From IMG/VR virus record IMGVR_UViG_3300044641_009805, positions 1-64,000 of that record: 64,000 bases of DNA; one strand, 5' to 3'. Source of the DNA: a virus. A model generated the notes under the pieces. That model saw nothing but the letters and a program-made list of their open reading frames with translations, was not told where the DNA came from and did not search any database. How positions within the stretch are numbered: position 1 is the stretch's first letter; every line of letters begins with the position of its first letter. Below are positions 1 to 6,806 of the stretch, piece by piece. Both the position numbers and the translations under genes were made by a program.

Positions 1-1
1 T

Positions 2-127
2 TTTGGTGTTTTTGTTGGAACAACCAAGAAGGGTTATCCAATGAGAAGATTGAAGATGAGGTTTTTGGTGGATGGTGTTGTTCAAGAGATACCAAATGGA
101 TTGATATTTAAACTTGAAGTTGTGTGA
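2..127 (+). CDS. SH3/KOW-like small protein of the GDLV array (5' partial)
   Basis: An open frame runs in from the left edge and ends with TGA overlapping the ATG of the next gene. The visible end has the C-terminal pattern of the array family: a beta-strand with GVFVG, then VDGVVQEIPNGLIFKLEVV. The start lies outside the window. Function unknown. Confidence 0.6.
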   Translation, partial: FGVFVGTTKKGYPMRRLKMRFLVDGVVQEIPNGLIFKLEVV

Positions 128-336
128 TGAAAACCGGGGATCTCATTTGGTACTGTGATGAACATAATTCCTTGAGGAATGATTTCCTTGGGATATACCT
201 AAGTTCCAGAGGAACCAAATGGAGTGATAAACATATGTTCCATAAGGTGATCCTGTGTGGGGGAGGAATAGATGAGTTTATTTTGAGGATTGGTGGAGAA
301 GGTAAGATAGAGGTGGTTCAGGGGTGGGAGGAATGA
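127..336 (+). CDS. SH3/KOW-like small protein, GDLV array member
   Basis: 69 residues beginning MKTGDLIWY. It follows the family plan: an N-terminal K-x-GDL-[IV] strand, a central G-[IV]-x-L strand, then a short strand ending in KIEVV. ATG 127 is preferred over an in-frame GTG at 124 because it overlaps the previous stop (TGATG), suggesting translational coupling. Function unknown; the fold is inferred as a small SH3-like barrel. Confidence 0.75.
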   Translation: MKTGDLIWYCDEHNSLRNDFLGIYLSSRGTKWSDKHMFHKVILCGGGIDEFILRIGGEGKIEVVQGWEE

Positions 337-578
337 AAATTCGCCCAGGAGATTTGATGTTTTCCAATATAGGTACCAATGTTTGGGATACCCCTGGAGA
401 TCATTCTCCTTCCAGTGTTGTTGATCTTCTGGAGGAAAAACAACCGGTGATTGTGTTGGAAATTTACAAGAGAAAATACTATGAACACAACCTCACTGAA
501 ATAAAGGTTCTCACCCCCAATGGTGCGGTTGGGTGGGTTGCGATAGAGAAAGTGGATAAGGTTTGGGTGATAATGTGA
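333..578 (+). CDS. SH3/KOW-like small protein, GDLV array member
   Basis: 81 residues starting MKIRPGDLMF. The second half (IKVLTPNGAVGWVAIEKV) is the most family-typical part: K-V-L-x-P-[DN]-G, a Gly-Trp, then a charged strand. ATG 333 overlaps the preceding TGA; an upstream GTG at 324 is less likely. Function unknown. Confidence 0.75.
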   Translation: MKIRPGDLMFSNIGTNVWDTPGDHSPSSVVDLLEEKQPVIVLEIYKRKYYEHNLTEIKVLTPNGAVGWVAIEKVDKVWVIM

Positions 579-835
579 TCCCCGGTGATTCAGTACGAGT
601 TCTCTCGGTAAAAAACCACCACAACCCTCTCCACCGGGTTTACGATATCCCCGATAAATTCCGTTGGGTAGGTGAATCCGTGGTACCACGTTCCTTCATC
701 TTCAAGGTTCCAGGAGGATCACTTGGAATCATTCTGGAAATCCAAGGTGAACAACTCAAGGTTCTGTTCCACGGTGGTTCCGTGGGGTGGATCAAGAGTG
801 AACTTGTGGAAGTTGTGGATATCCACACCCTGTGA
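575..835 (+). CDS. SH3/KOW-like small protein, GDLV array member
   Basis: 86 residues from a GTG start that overlaps the previous stop (GTGA). It reads MIPGDSVRVLSV at the front and contains GSLGIILEIQGEQLKVLF followed by GSVGWIKSELVEVV, the full family signature. Function unknown. Confidence 0.7.
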   Translation: MIPGDSVRVLSVKNHHNPLHRVYDIPDKFRWVGESVVPRSFIFKVPGGSLGIILEIQGEQLKVLFHGGSVGWIKSELVEVVDIHTL

Positions 836-861
836 AATCCTCCACCCACAGGTGATACAAT
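833..861 (+). promoter_or_regulatory. Promoter of the shared TGnAAA-N17-TAnnnT type
   Basis: TGAAAT at 833-838, 17 nt, TACAAT at 856-861, then 6 nt to ATG 868. The layout matches the promoters in the 50-64 kb block, although the -35 matches only 4 of 6 positions. It would give a leaderless mRNA inside the SH3-like array. Confidence 0.5.
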
Positions 862-867
862 ATACCT

Positions 868-1092
868 ATGGAATACCATCCCGGTGATCTCATCCTGGTA
901 AAACCCGGAACCCATGTTCCACCAGGATCCAGATATTCCTCCGGAATCCTACTGGATGTACGAGAGGATCCGCGATTCACCCATTGGAATGGAATCCCCG
1001 AGGTATACCTAAAAATCCTCTGGGTGGATGGGCACCAATCAACCGAGGATATTCGAAAGGTATCACCCTACTATGAATTCATCCACCCTTAA
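868..1092 (+). CDS. SH3/KOW-like small protein, GDLV array member
   Basis: 74 residues starting MEYHPGDLILVKPG, with SSGILLDV and VYLKILWVDG later. This is one of the few array genes separated from its upstream neighbour (32 nt gap); the gap carries its own promoter-like sequence with the start codon 6 nt after the -10. Function unknown. Confidence 0.75.
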   Translation: MEYHPGDLILVKPGTHVPPGSRYSSGILLDVREDPRFTHWNGIPEVYLKILWVDGHQSTEDIRKVSPYYEFIHP

Positions 1093-1336
1093 ACCCGGTT
1101 CACTTCTCAAGGTAAACCACCACGTGGTACCCGAACTCAGGTTCTACCGCGAACTCAAGGATGATATCCAATGGGATGATATCCAATGGGATGGAAAATC
1201 CAAACTATATCCCAACGATATCCTCATTTACCTCGGATCGGAAATGGTTCGTTTCGTTCTATTCGCCCATGTTTTCTCATCTTCCCAAGGTAAAACCGGT
1301 TACGCGGCTCTCACTTACCTCTCGGATCTCAAATGA
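1073..1336 (+). CDS. SH3-like small protein, divergent array member
   Basis: 87 residues from ATG 1073, overlapping the previous gene by 20 nt. It keeps LKPGSLLKVNHHV at the front but is divergent after it. It contains a duplicated DDIQW encoded by two perfect 15-nt direct repeats. Closest in style to the next gene, suggesting a recent local duplication. Confidence 0.6.
   Translation: MNSSTLKPGSLLKVNHHVVPELRFYRELKDDIQWDDIQWDGKSKLYPNDILIYLGSEMVRFVLFAHVFSSSQGKTGYAALTYLSDLK
1160..1189 (+). repeat. Two perfect 15-nt tandem repeats inside an array gene
   Basis: The unit gatgatatccaatgg occurs twice back to back (1160-1174 and 1175-1189), in frame, adding five residues. This points to slippage or recombination within the array. 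Confidence 0.85.
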
Positions 1337-1578
1337 AACACCCCGAATTTCCAGGAGGAACCCTTCTCAAGCTCCACGGTTCCCTTCTCTCCACCTCATT
1401 CCACAATGATGGTGTGGATAACCTATGGAATGGAGAACATCGAATCCATCCCCAGGAAATCCTCATTTCCCTGGGGAAAACCCTCAGGACTTTCACCCAC
1501 TACACCCTCGTTTTCTCTCCCACCCACAATCGGGCAGGTTACATTAGAACCGATCACATCTCGGAAATTCAACAGTGA
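1333..1578 (+). CDS. SH3-like small protein, divergent array member
   Basis: 81 residues starting MKHPEFPGGTLLKLHG, with YTLVFSPTHNRAGYI near the end. It aligns by eye with the preceding gene (PGSLLKV / LVFSPT) and looks like its paralogue. The ATG overlaps the previous TGA. Function unknown. Confidence 0.6.
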   Translation: MKHPEFPGGTLLKLHGSLLSTSFHNDGVDNLWNGEHRIHPQEILISLGKTLRTFTHYTLVFSPTHNRAGYIRTDHISEIQQ

Positions 1579-1787
1579 AACCCGGTGATCTGGTGAGCAT
1601 CACCCACATCGTTGGGATTCGCATGGAAACCAAAACCACGGTAGGAATACTTCTCTCCTACGAACCGGTTGAACCCAACATGTACGATAACATCTACGAT
1701 CTTGAGATACTCACCACCGAAGGTAACGTAATCGGGCTCGGAATTTTTCACGGGGATAAACTGGAGGTGATCAATGAAGATTGGTGA
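1575..1787 (+). CDS. SH3/KOW-like small protein, GDLV array member
   Basis: 70 residues from a GTG that overlaps the previous stop. It begins MKPGDLVSITHIVG, has VGILLSYE in the middle, and LEILTTEGN and KLEVIN at the end. Function unknown. Confidence 0.75.
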   Translation: MKPGDLVSITHIVGIRMETKTTVGILLSYEPVEPNMYDNIYDLEILTTEGNVIGLGIFHGDKLEVINEDW

Positions 1788-1986
1788 TCTACTCATCCCA
1801 CTCAACTCCTCCACATCCCACAAACATCATCCAGGATTGGTAACAGGTTTAACCGATAAAAGCTCCAACTTCAACGTGGTATACATCACCTGGAGGAATG
1901 GAGTAACCGATGGTTGGGATCACAACTTCGTTATCAAAAACTTTGAGGTTATCAGTGCACAAAACCCGAATCCCAAGTGTAAATGA
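1774..1986 (+). CDS. SH3/KOW-like small protein, GDLV array member
   Basis: 70 residues starting MKIGDLLIPLN, with GLVTGL and VVYITWRNGVTDGW, then FEVIS. It overlaps the previous gene by 14 nt. Function unknown. Confidence 0.75.
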   Translation: MKIGDLLIPLNSSTSHKHHPGLVTGLTDKSSNFNVVYITWRNGVTDGWDHNFVIKNFEVISAQNPNPKCK

Positions 1987-1987
1987 T

Positions 1988-2143
1988 GTGATTCCAGGGG
2001 TACTGGTTCTCCACCATCTCACCCCAGAAATCGGAATTGTTCTCCGTGTAAATTGGGAGGTGGTTGAGTTACTATCGTGCAATGGATCGGTTGTTAGGTG
2101 GGAACTCGATTCATTTCGAAGCACCTATGAGATTCCACTATGA
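1988..2143 (+). CDS. SH3/KOW-like small protein, short array member
   Basis: About 51 residues if the GTG at 1988 is used, just after the previous TGA. Reads MIPGVLVLHHLTPEIG, then IVLRVNWEVVELLSCNGSV, a compact version of the family. Upstream in-frame starts exist but would overlap the previous gene by about 75 nt. Start uncertain. Confidence 0.6.
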   Translation: MIPGVLVLHHLTPEIGIVLRVNWEVVELLSCNGSVVRWELDSFRSTYEIPL

Positions 2144-2322
2144 AAAAAGGTGATCTGGTTCTAATCGATCATTATCATCCCAGAGATAAAACCTATGGGA
2201 TCTACATCAAGGATATTCAACTACGAGATCCTCGATACATACCATCATTTCCAACCTGTGAAATCATCACCTCCAATGGTTTACAGGTAATTGGAGTGGA
2301 AAGAATCCATGTACTCCTATGA
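2140..2322 (+). CDS. SH3/KOW-like small protein, GDLV array member
   Basis: 60 residues starting MKKGDLVLIDHYH, with YGIYIKDI and CEIITSNGLQVIGVERIHVLL. Start overlaps the previous TGA. Function unknown. Confidence 0.75.
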   Translation: MKKGDLVLIDHYHPRDKTYGIYIKDIQLRDPRYIPSFPTCEIITSNGLQVIGVERIHVLL

Positions 2323-2507
2323 AAATGAAACCCTCTGAGGTTCAGGTTGGAGATCTTATGATCACAACAGATTTTCTAGAAGCAGAGTTACAACTGGTAC
2401 TTCGAGTGGATCACAACCGGGATCTCGTTGAGATTTACAACACCAGGTTAGGAAAGGTGGAACACTATCGTTTATCCTGGGTTATGGGTTGTGAAAAGGT
2501 ATGTTAA
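2319..2507 (+). CDS. SH3/KOW-like small protein, GDLV array member
   Basis: 62 residues; VGDLMITTDF near the front and LQLVLRVDHNRDLVEIYN in the centre. Ends in WVMGCEKVC. It is the last gene of the first array segment and converges on the minus-strand gene at 2504-2959, overlapping it by 4 nt. Confidence 0.7.
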   Translation: MKMKPSEVQVGDLMITTDFLEAELQLVLRVDHNRDLVEIYNTRLGKVEHYRLSWVMGCEKVC

Positions 2508-2959
2508 ACCTCTATTATTTCCTTTATCCAACTCCTAGGAATCGAAGGTAAGGATGTTCCTATTTCTCCATCCACACCATCAGGAAATTCATTCATAAAC
2601 TCATAGTAACCATCATCACCACTTCCAAACCTATCATCAGGAACCACATACTGGGGATTCAAATATTTCTTTGGAATTTCAACCCTAACCATCACCCCTT
2701 CATTGGTTACCCACCTAGGAGAATCATACCATCCCACGGTAAAATAAATTCCATGTGATTCCGATTGAAGTTTTAATCCAACCCTATCAATCGATTCCTT
2801 ATTACTCAATGGTGATTCATGGGTTACACGAAGAAAACCTCCACCCTCATCCGCAAGATGTTTTAAGGTGGAATAAAACCAAACCTTCTCAGGAATCCAA
2901 TCCTCTTCCTCCAGGTTTTCCCTAATCAATCTTCTCAAATCACCAAGTGAAATCTTCAT
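2504..2959 (-). CDS. Capsid-targeting-like N-terminus fused to a possible ADP-ribosyltransferase-fold domain
   Basis: 151 residues. Residues 1-19 (MKISLGDLRRLIRENLEEE) carry the LRxxIRE peptide shared by about 20 proteins in this window. The rest has an order seen in small ADP-ribosyltransferase-fold proteins: FLRVTHES, then IDRVGLKL, GIYFTVG, VMVRVEIP, and GEIGTSLPSIPRSWI, so a candidate His-Tyr-Glu set is present (H in VTHES, Y in GIYFT, E in GEIGT). It is the only minus-strand gene in the array. T4 packages and injects the ADP-ribosyltransferase Alt, so an injected effector is plausible. The catalytic assignment is inference; an unknown fold is possible. Confidence 0.5.
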   Translation of the reverse strand: MKISLGDLRRLIRENLEEEDWIPEKVWFYSTLKHLADEGGGFLRVTHESPLSNKESIDRVGLKLQSESHGIYFTVGWYDSPRWVTNEGVMVRVEIPKKYLNPQYVVPDDRFGSGDDGYYEFMNEFPDGVDGEIGTSLPSIPRSWIKEIIEV

Positions 2960-2988
2960 GGGGTTAATTATACAATTGAGTTGATATT

Positions 2989-3210
2989 ATGGTTCCTGGT
3001 TCCCTAATCACTCCATCGTGTGCAACCGTTCACATGTATAAATCCATCGAGTTACACCTTGGAGAGTATGTTTCTTCATTTTCCTTCGGTGATTTTGGAA
3101 TCGTAATCGAAACTGGAATTTCACCTTGGGATGTTCAGTATCTAAAGGTTCTACTTCCAGATGGAAAAATTGGGTGGCTCCGCAGAGAAAAAGTGGAAGT
3201 TCTTCTATGA
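2989..3210 (+). CDS. SH3/KOW-like small protein, GDLV array member
   Basis: 73 residues starting MVPGSLITPS, with GDFGIVIETG and LKVLLPDGKIGWLRREKVEVLL, a near-consensus C-terminal half. Restarts the array after the minus-strand gene. Function unknown. Confidence 0.75.
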   Translation: MVPGSLITPSCATVHMYKSIELHLGEYVSSFSFGDFGIVIETGISPWDVQYLKVLLPDGKIGWLRREKVEVLL

Positions 3211-3383
3211 AAACCGGTGATCTGATCAAGTTCATCAACCTAACACCTTATGGTAAACGTGCGTACCTAGGGGTTGTTCTGGAATATCATGGAACTTGGG
3301 CGAAGATGTTGTGGTGTTCCGATGTTCATGAACAAATTCAAGATTCCATCATTGTTCCAAAACAATGGAAGGTTATCCAGTGA
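3207..3383 (+). CDS. SH3/KOW-like small protein, GDLV array member
   Basis: 58 residues from ATG 3207 (overlaps previous TGA): MKTGDLIKFINLT, YLGVVLEYHGTWAKMLW, ending WKVIQ. A longer in-frame start at 3126 would overlap the upstream gene and is not preferred. Confidence 0.75.
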   Translation: MKTGDLIKFINLTPYGKRAYLGVVLEYHGTWAKMLWCSDVHEQIQDSIIVPKQWKVIQ

Positions 3384-3577
3384 AACGGGGTGATCTTCTC
3401 CATTTTCCGGATGAACCACAATATGTTCACCGTGGAAAATTATACCTTGCCCTCAGGTTTTTCCAGTGGGAATCTCCACACAATGGGGTGGTATTCAATG
3501 AGGTTGATGTGTTGGAATTTGGAACCACCGAAATAAGAAAATTTAGGGTGGAACATCTCAAGGTGGTTGAACGGTGA
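3380..3577 (+). CDS. SH3/KOW-like small protein, GDLV array member
   Basis: 65 residues from GTG 3380 overlapping the previous stop: MKRGDLLHFPDE, LYLALRFFQW, VDVLEFG and EHLKVVER. Function unknown. Confidence 0.7.
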   Translation: MKRGDLLHFPDEPQYVHRGKLYLALRFFQWESPHNGVVFNEVDVLEFGTTEIRKFRVEHLKVVER

Positions 3578-3780
3578 AGATAGGTGATTTATTACTAATT
3601 AAAAACCCGTGTTGGTTGAGGGATGATCCTATTGGTGGTGGTAGTATTGAAAAATATCACCAAGGAACCATGGTAACTCTACTCCAGGAGGATGATCCGG
3701 AATTATACCACCACAAGGTTCTAACCCCGGATGGAAAAACCGGGTGGATCTTTAAGGATAACCTGGAGTTGATACAATGA
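3574..3780 (+). CDS. SH3/KOW-like small protein, GDLV array member
   Basis: 68 residues from a GTG overlapping the previous stop: MKIGDLLLIKNP, GTMVTLLQE, and HHKVLTPDGKTGWIFKDNLELIQ at the end (KVLTPDG-x-x-GW as in several siblings). Function unknown. Confidence 0.75.
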   Translation: MKIGDLLLIKNPCWLRDDPIGGGSIEKYHQGTMVTLLQEDDPELYHHKVLTPDGKTGWIFKDNLELIQ

Positions 3781-3992
3781 GTTTCATTGGTAAATTGGTT
3801 CGAATGGATCTTCCTCCACCTCATCCTCACTATGGTGAAACCGGTGTGATTATCCGTGTAAGGAAACCAACCGGTGGAACCGGAGATACCTACCGGGAAT
3901 CCAGGATTCGATATGATATTCTCGTTGGTGATGAGGTTCTTCACGATCAACTCTATGAATACTTTGTTGAATTGGATTTGAGGAAGGGATGA
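3777..3992 (+). CDS. SH3/KOW-like small protein, divergent array member
   Basis: 71 residues: MSFIGKLVRMDLP, GETGVIIRVRKP, IRYDILVGDE, VELDLRKG. The GDL motif is replaced by GKLVRM, but spacing and strand pattern fit the family. Overlaps both neighbours by 4 nt. Confidence 0.65.
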   Translation: MSFIGKLVRMDLPPPHPHYGETGVIIRVRKPTGGTGDTYRESRIRYDILVGDEVLHDQLYEYFVELDLRKG

Positions 3993-4225
3993 GAATTGGT
4001 GATCTTGTTTGTACTCATGTGTTTGGTGTTGATGTATTCCTTGGTGTTGTATTGGATATCCAACCAATGAAGGATGTTTACAAGGATTCCAACCGTGGGG
4101 AGAAGATGAATTCGGTAAAGATCCTATGGGAAAAACCTGTACCAAGTTGGTTAGGTGAAGGAAGAATTTGTGAAGTAACTGATTCAATTCTTCAGGTGGT
4201 GGAACCGGAGGAATTGGATGAGTGA
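3989..4225 (+). CDS. SH3/KOW-like small protein, GDLV array member
   Basis: 78 residues: MRIGDLVCTHVFG, FLGVVLDIQP, VKILWEKPV and ILQVVEPEELDE. Overlaps the previous stop. Function unknown. Confidence 0.75.
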   Translation: MRIGDLVCTHVFGVDVFLGVVLDIQPMKDVYKDSNRGEKMNSVKILWEKPVPSWLGEGRICEVTDSILQVVEPEELDE

Positions 4226-4415
4226 TAAACACCGTGGATTTTTACCTGGTGATCAGGTGAAGGTGGTTAATCCCTGGTACACCAGGAAACCCCCACAACT
4301 CGGTGTTGTTATCGAGGTGGTTCCTAGTGGTGGTGTGGTTAATTCTAACAGGATAAAATTGGTGGTTCCTGAAGGAATTACCTGGAGATGGGATCATGAG
4401 TGCGAGAGAATTTGA
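4218..4415 (+). CDS. SH3/KOW-like small protein, GDLV array member
   Basis: 65 residues: RGFLPGDQVKVVNPW, LGVVIEVVPSG, IKLVVPEGITWRW. The start overlaps the preceding gene by 8 nt. Function unknown. Confidence 0.75.
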   Translation: MSDKHRGFLPGDQVKVVNPWYTRKPPQLGVVIEVVPSGGVVNSNRIKLVVPEGITWRWDHECERI

Positions 4416-4635
4416 GTTAGGTTCTCTGGTGAAATTGAACAGAACCTATATTCAACACCCATCCAAACCTATACTTGGTATCCTACTTGAATATGAAAAG
4501 TTTGATGATAACAATGGGGCCTTTGGAAAGGTTTCAAAAATAAAACTATTGTTATCCAATGGAATTTCCAAAGATTATTTCCTGTTCAAGGAGGATGAAT
4601 TGGAGATGGTAAATGAGATCAATATCCCCAGGTGA
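4396..4635 (+). CDS. SH3/KOW-like small protein, GDLV array member
   Basis: 79 residues: FELGSLVKLNRTY, ILGILLEYEKF, IKLLLSNGISKDYFL, DELEMVNE. Starts 20 nt inside the previous gene. Function unknown. Confidence 0.7.
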   Translation: MSAREFELGSLVKLNRTYIQHPSKPILGILLEYEKFDDNNGAFGKVSKIKLLLSNGISKDYFLFKEDELEMVNEINIPR

Positions 4636-4792
4636 TTTGGTGATTCATTCCTATGGAGTTCCAATGATCGGTATGGTGTTGGAGGTTAGAGGTGAATTTC
4701 CTTGGAGTTACCGAGTGGTGTGGAATTCAGGGGAGATAAAGGATTGTGATTTGGGTACCGTGAGGAGAGTGTGGTGTTATGAAGGTAGGTGA
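4613..4792 (+). CDS. SH3/KOW-like small protein, 59-residue array member
   Basis: A 59-residue frame beginning MRSISPGDLVIHSYG, with MIGMVLEVRGEF and RVVWNSGEIKDCDLGTV, fits the family very well. It overlaps the previous gene by 23 nt and the next by 14 nt, so it fills what would otherwise be a gap in the array. Confidence 0.75.
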   Translation: MRSISPGDLVIHSYGVPMIGMVLEVRGEFPWSYRVVWNSGEIKDCDLGTVRRVWCYEGR

Positions 4793-5027
4793 TTTGGTTA
4801 CTCCAGATCCTAAGGGATGTACCGATAGAGGTTTACATGTTTACCCATTTTGGGGTTCCAAGGATACCGGAATACCGGTACCGGTGGGAAGTTGGAAGTT
4901 GGGTGAGGTTGGTGTGTTACTGGAATCACTTGAGGTTCAAGGTGGAAATGGTTGTAAGGTGTTGTGTGGTAGTGTTTCAGGTTGGGTTTACCTATGTTAC
5001 CTGAAAATTGTGGATGATGAAAAGTAA
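4779..5027 (+). CDS. SH3/KOW-like small protein, GDLV array member
   Basis: 82 residues: MKVGDLVTPDPKG, LGEVGVLLESLEVQGGN, CKVLCGSVSGWVYLCYLKIV. Longer central loop than its siblings. Function unknown. Confidence 0.75.
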   Translation: MKVGDLVTPDPKGCTDRGLHVYPFWGSKDTGIPVPVGSWKLGEVGVLLESLEVQGGNGCKVLCGSVSGWVYLCYLKIVDDEK

Positions 5028-5028
5028 A

Positions 5029-5079
5029 ATGAGGTTTTACTTTGGTGTAGGAAAGGTAACTCCAGGGATACTTTTGTGA
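5029..5079 (+). pseudogene. Possible remnant of an SH3-like array gene
   Basis: A 16-codon frame (MRFYFGVGKVTPGILL) sits between two intact members and ends in a TGA overlapped by the next GTG. KVTPGILL resembles the start of a family member cut short. It could equally be a leader peptide or chance. Confidence 0.25.
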
Positions 5080-5297
5080 GGAGGAGAAACACCTCAGGAA
5101 TATGGCCTTTGGATATGCTCACCGGTGATTTGGTGTTGCGTGAGGATTTTGATGGGAGAAATATATTGGTGTTTATGGGATGGGTGGATAGGAACAAATA
5201 CCATGCCATGATTTATGATTATCAGGGTTATAGGCCATTTTGGTTCAACCCGAATTATTCGATGGAGAAATGGTGGATTATAAACCCGATAGAATAA
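5076..5297 (+). CDS. SH3/KOW-like small protein, GDLV array member
   Basis: 73 residues from GTG 5076, or 60 from ATG 5115 (MLTGDLVLREDF). Central strand ILVFMGWVD, then YHAMIYDYQG and FWFNP. The ATG 5115 start would match its siblings better, but then 5080-5114 would be untranslated. Start unresolved. Confidence 0.65.
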   Translation: MRRRNTSGIWPLDMLTGDLVLREDFDGRNILVFMGWVDRNKYHAMIYDYQGYRPFWFNPNYSMEKWWIINPIE

Positions 5298-5482
5298 CGG
5301 TTGGTGATCTGGTGAATTGGTATGAGAAGGAATTTGGGGCCAGTGTTGTTGGTTTGGTTTTAGGGGTGAAACCCCATACATTTTATCCGGAAGTTGATAT
5401 ATACTCAATTCTGGATTTTGATGGATTGAAGAGGGAGATATATTCCTCGTTGTGGTCGGAGTATAGGATATTGAATAGATGA
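5270..5482 (+). CDS. SH3/KOW-like small protein, GDLV array member
   Basis: 70 residues from ATG 5270: RITVGDLVNWYEKEF, SVVGLVLGVKP, YSILDFDGLKREIY. Overlaps the upstream gene by 28 nt. Function unknown. Confidence 0.7.
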   Translation: MVDYKPDRITVGDLVNWYEKEFGASVVGLVLGVKPHTFYPEVDIYSILDFDGLKREIYSSLWSEYRILNR

Positions 5483-5718
5483 AGAATGTGTGGAATAGTA
5501 GCGATAATGGAGGAAATCCACCTGAGGGGTTGGATGAAAAGGTGAGGAAGGGTGATCTGGTTAGGTTTACCCATTTTCCTTCATTTAATGGTTTTGTTGG
5601 GATTTACCTGGGGGTTGATGTTGAGGGTGGTAGATCCAAGTGGAAGTTTGCCACCGATAGGGGAATGGAATGGGTGGATCCAAAGGGGTTGTCACATTAT
5701 AGGGTTGATTTGGTGTGA
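5479..5718 (+). CDS. SH3/KOW-like small protein, last member of the tandem array
   Basis: 79 residues with an N-terminal extension of about 22 residues before VRKGDLVRFTHF; then FVGIYLGVDVEGG, WKFATDRGMEW and YRVDLV. Ends the array; the following gene has its own promoter. Function unknown. Confidence 0.75.
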   Translation: MKNVWNSSDNGGNPPEGLDEKVRKGDLVRFTHFPSFNGFVGIYLGVDVEGGRSKWKFATDRGMEWVDPKGLSHYRVDLV

Positions 5719-5728
5719 AAATAAGCTG

Positions 5729-5757
5729 TGTAAAACAATCGCTGCGAGATGTAGATT
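5729..5757 (+). promoter_or_regulatory. Promoter TGTAAA-N17-TAGATT
   Basis: TGTAAA at 5729-5734, exactly 17 nt, TAGATT at 5752-5757, then 6 nt to the GTG start of the AAA+ gene. No ribosome binding site fits in between, so the mRNA should be leaderless. Confidence 0.7.
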
Positions 5758-5763
5758 TTACAC

Positions 5764-6762
5764 GTGAATGGAATTTTACCTCTAATCGGCCTGATAGGCT
5801 CTACACTTCTTTCAGTTTGGGCTGCTTTCAAATACCTGCTAACATCATCTTATCGGCTTGAGGATGGTGTATCAAAGCTTCTCCTGTCGCGTATTCGAAA
5901 AGAAAAGCCCCTATCCTGGATGTTCGGTGGAGAACATGTAACACCGCCACGATTTCCAGAGCTGTGGGAAGGTTTTCTGTTGTTGGACAAGATTCCCCTG
6001 TATTTCCACCGCAACGAGAGGTTGATGACTGCCGGGTGGAAATCAAAGGAATCGATCTCAACCCTGTCGTTCTTCAGGTGGAATAGGTCACAAGTGGATA
6101 GGTTGTTGGCCCATGTGAACACAGGTGAATCGATACAGGTTTCAGCTCTTACACCCCACGGAACCGATAGGCTTGGTGAACTTGAACCTGGCGGTGAAGG
6201 TGAGTTGTACCTGAATCCTGGGAGCTACGAGGATATTGAGGAGGATGTGAAGAGGGTTTTGTCAGGAGAGTTGAATAAAACTGGTGCTCTTCTCTATGGA
6301 TCTCCAGGAAATGGAAAGACTCGATTCGTTCGTTACCTGTCAAAGAAGTATTCGTTGCCAATCAATGTTGTTTACCTCCTTCCAGACTACAACAACCTCG
6401 ACATCAGTCTCATGTTCTCCAATATTCCTCAACGATCAATCGTTCTTCTCGAGGACTTCGACAACCTCTTCGACGGGCGGAAGTGCACCATTCCAAACGA
6501 CCAGATAAAGTTTACCTTCGACTCTATCATCAATGCCCTCGATGGGGTACACAACGATTATCGACAGGTGGTATTCATCATGACCGTGAATGATATTGGA
6601 AAGGTGGATGACAGCATCAAAGAGAGGCCATCAAGGTTCAAGTTTGTCAAGGAATTTGGTCCGCCAAAACTTGAGGTGCGGGAGAGAATTTTGGGTGATA
6701 GGAACCTTGCTATCATTGCTGAAGGATTGTCATTAGATAAGGTGGTTCATTTTAAAAATTAA
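5764..6762 (+). CDS. BCS1-like membrane-anchored AAA+ ATPase
   Basis: 332 residues. A hydrophobic segment at about residues 3-28 suggests an N-terminal membrane anchor, followed by a BCS1-type N-terminal region. The AAA module is clear: Walker A GSPGNGKT (about 179-186), Walker B IVLLEDFD (about 226-233), a sensor-like TVND, and an arginine-containing RPSRF. BCS1-like ATPases translocate or remodel folded proteins, and homologues occur in large phages; the substrate here is unknown. GTG start, chosen because it lies 6 nt after the -10 of a strong promoter match. The C-terminal lid is short. Confidence 0.8.
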   Translation: MNGILPLIGLIGSTLLSVWAAFKYLLTSSYRLEDGVSKLLLSRIRKEKPLSWMFGGEHVTPPRFPELWEGFLLLDKIPLYFHRNERLMTAGWKSKESISTLSFFRWNRSQVDRLLAHVNTGESIQVSALTPHGTDRLGELEPGGEGELYLNPGSYEDIEEDVKRVLSGELNKTGALLYGSPGNGKTRFVRYLSKKYSLPINVVYLLPDYNNLDISLMFSNIPQRSIVLLEDFDNLFDGRKCTIPNDQIKFTFDSIINALDGVHNDYRQVVFIMTVNDIGKVDDSIKERPSRFKFVKEFGPPKLEVRERILGDRNLAIIAEGLSLDKVVHFKN

Positions 6763-6806
6763 AAAGAAGACATTTGTAAATGTGATTGATATTTAGGCTG
6801 CAATAT

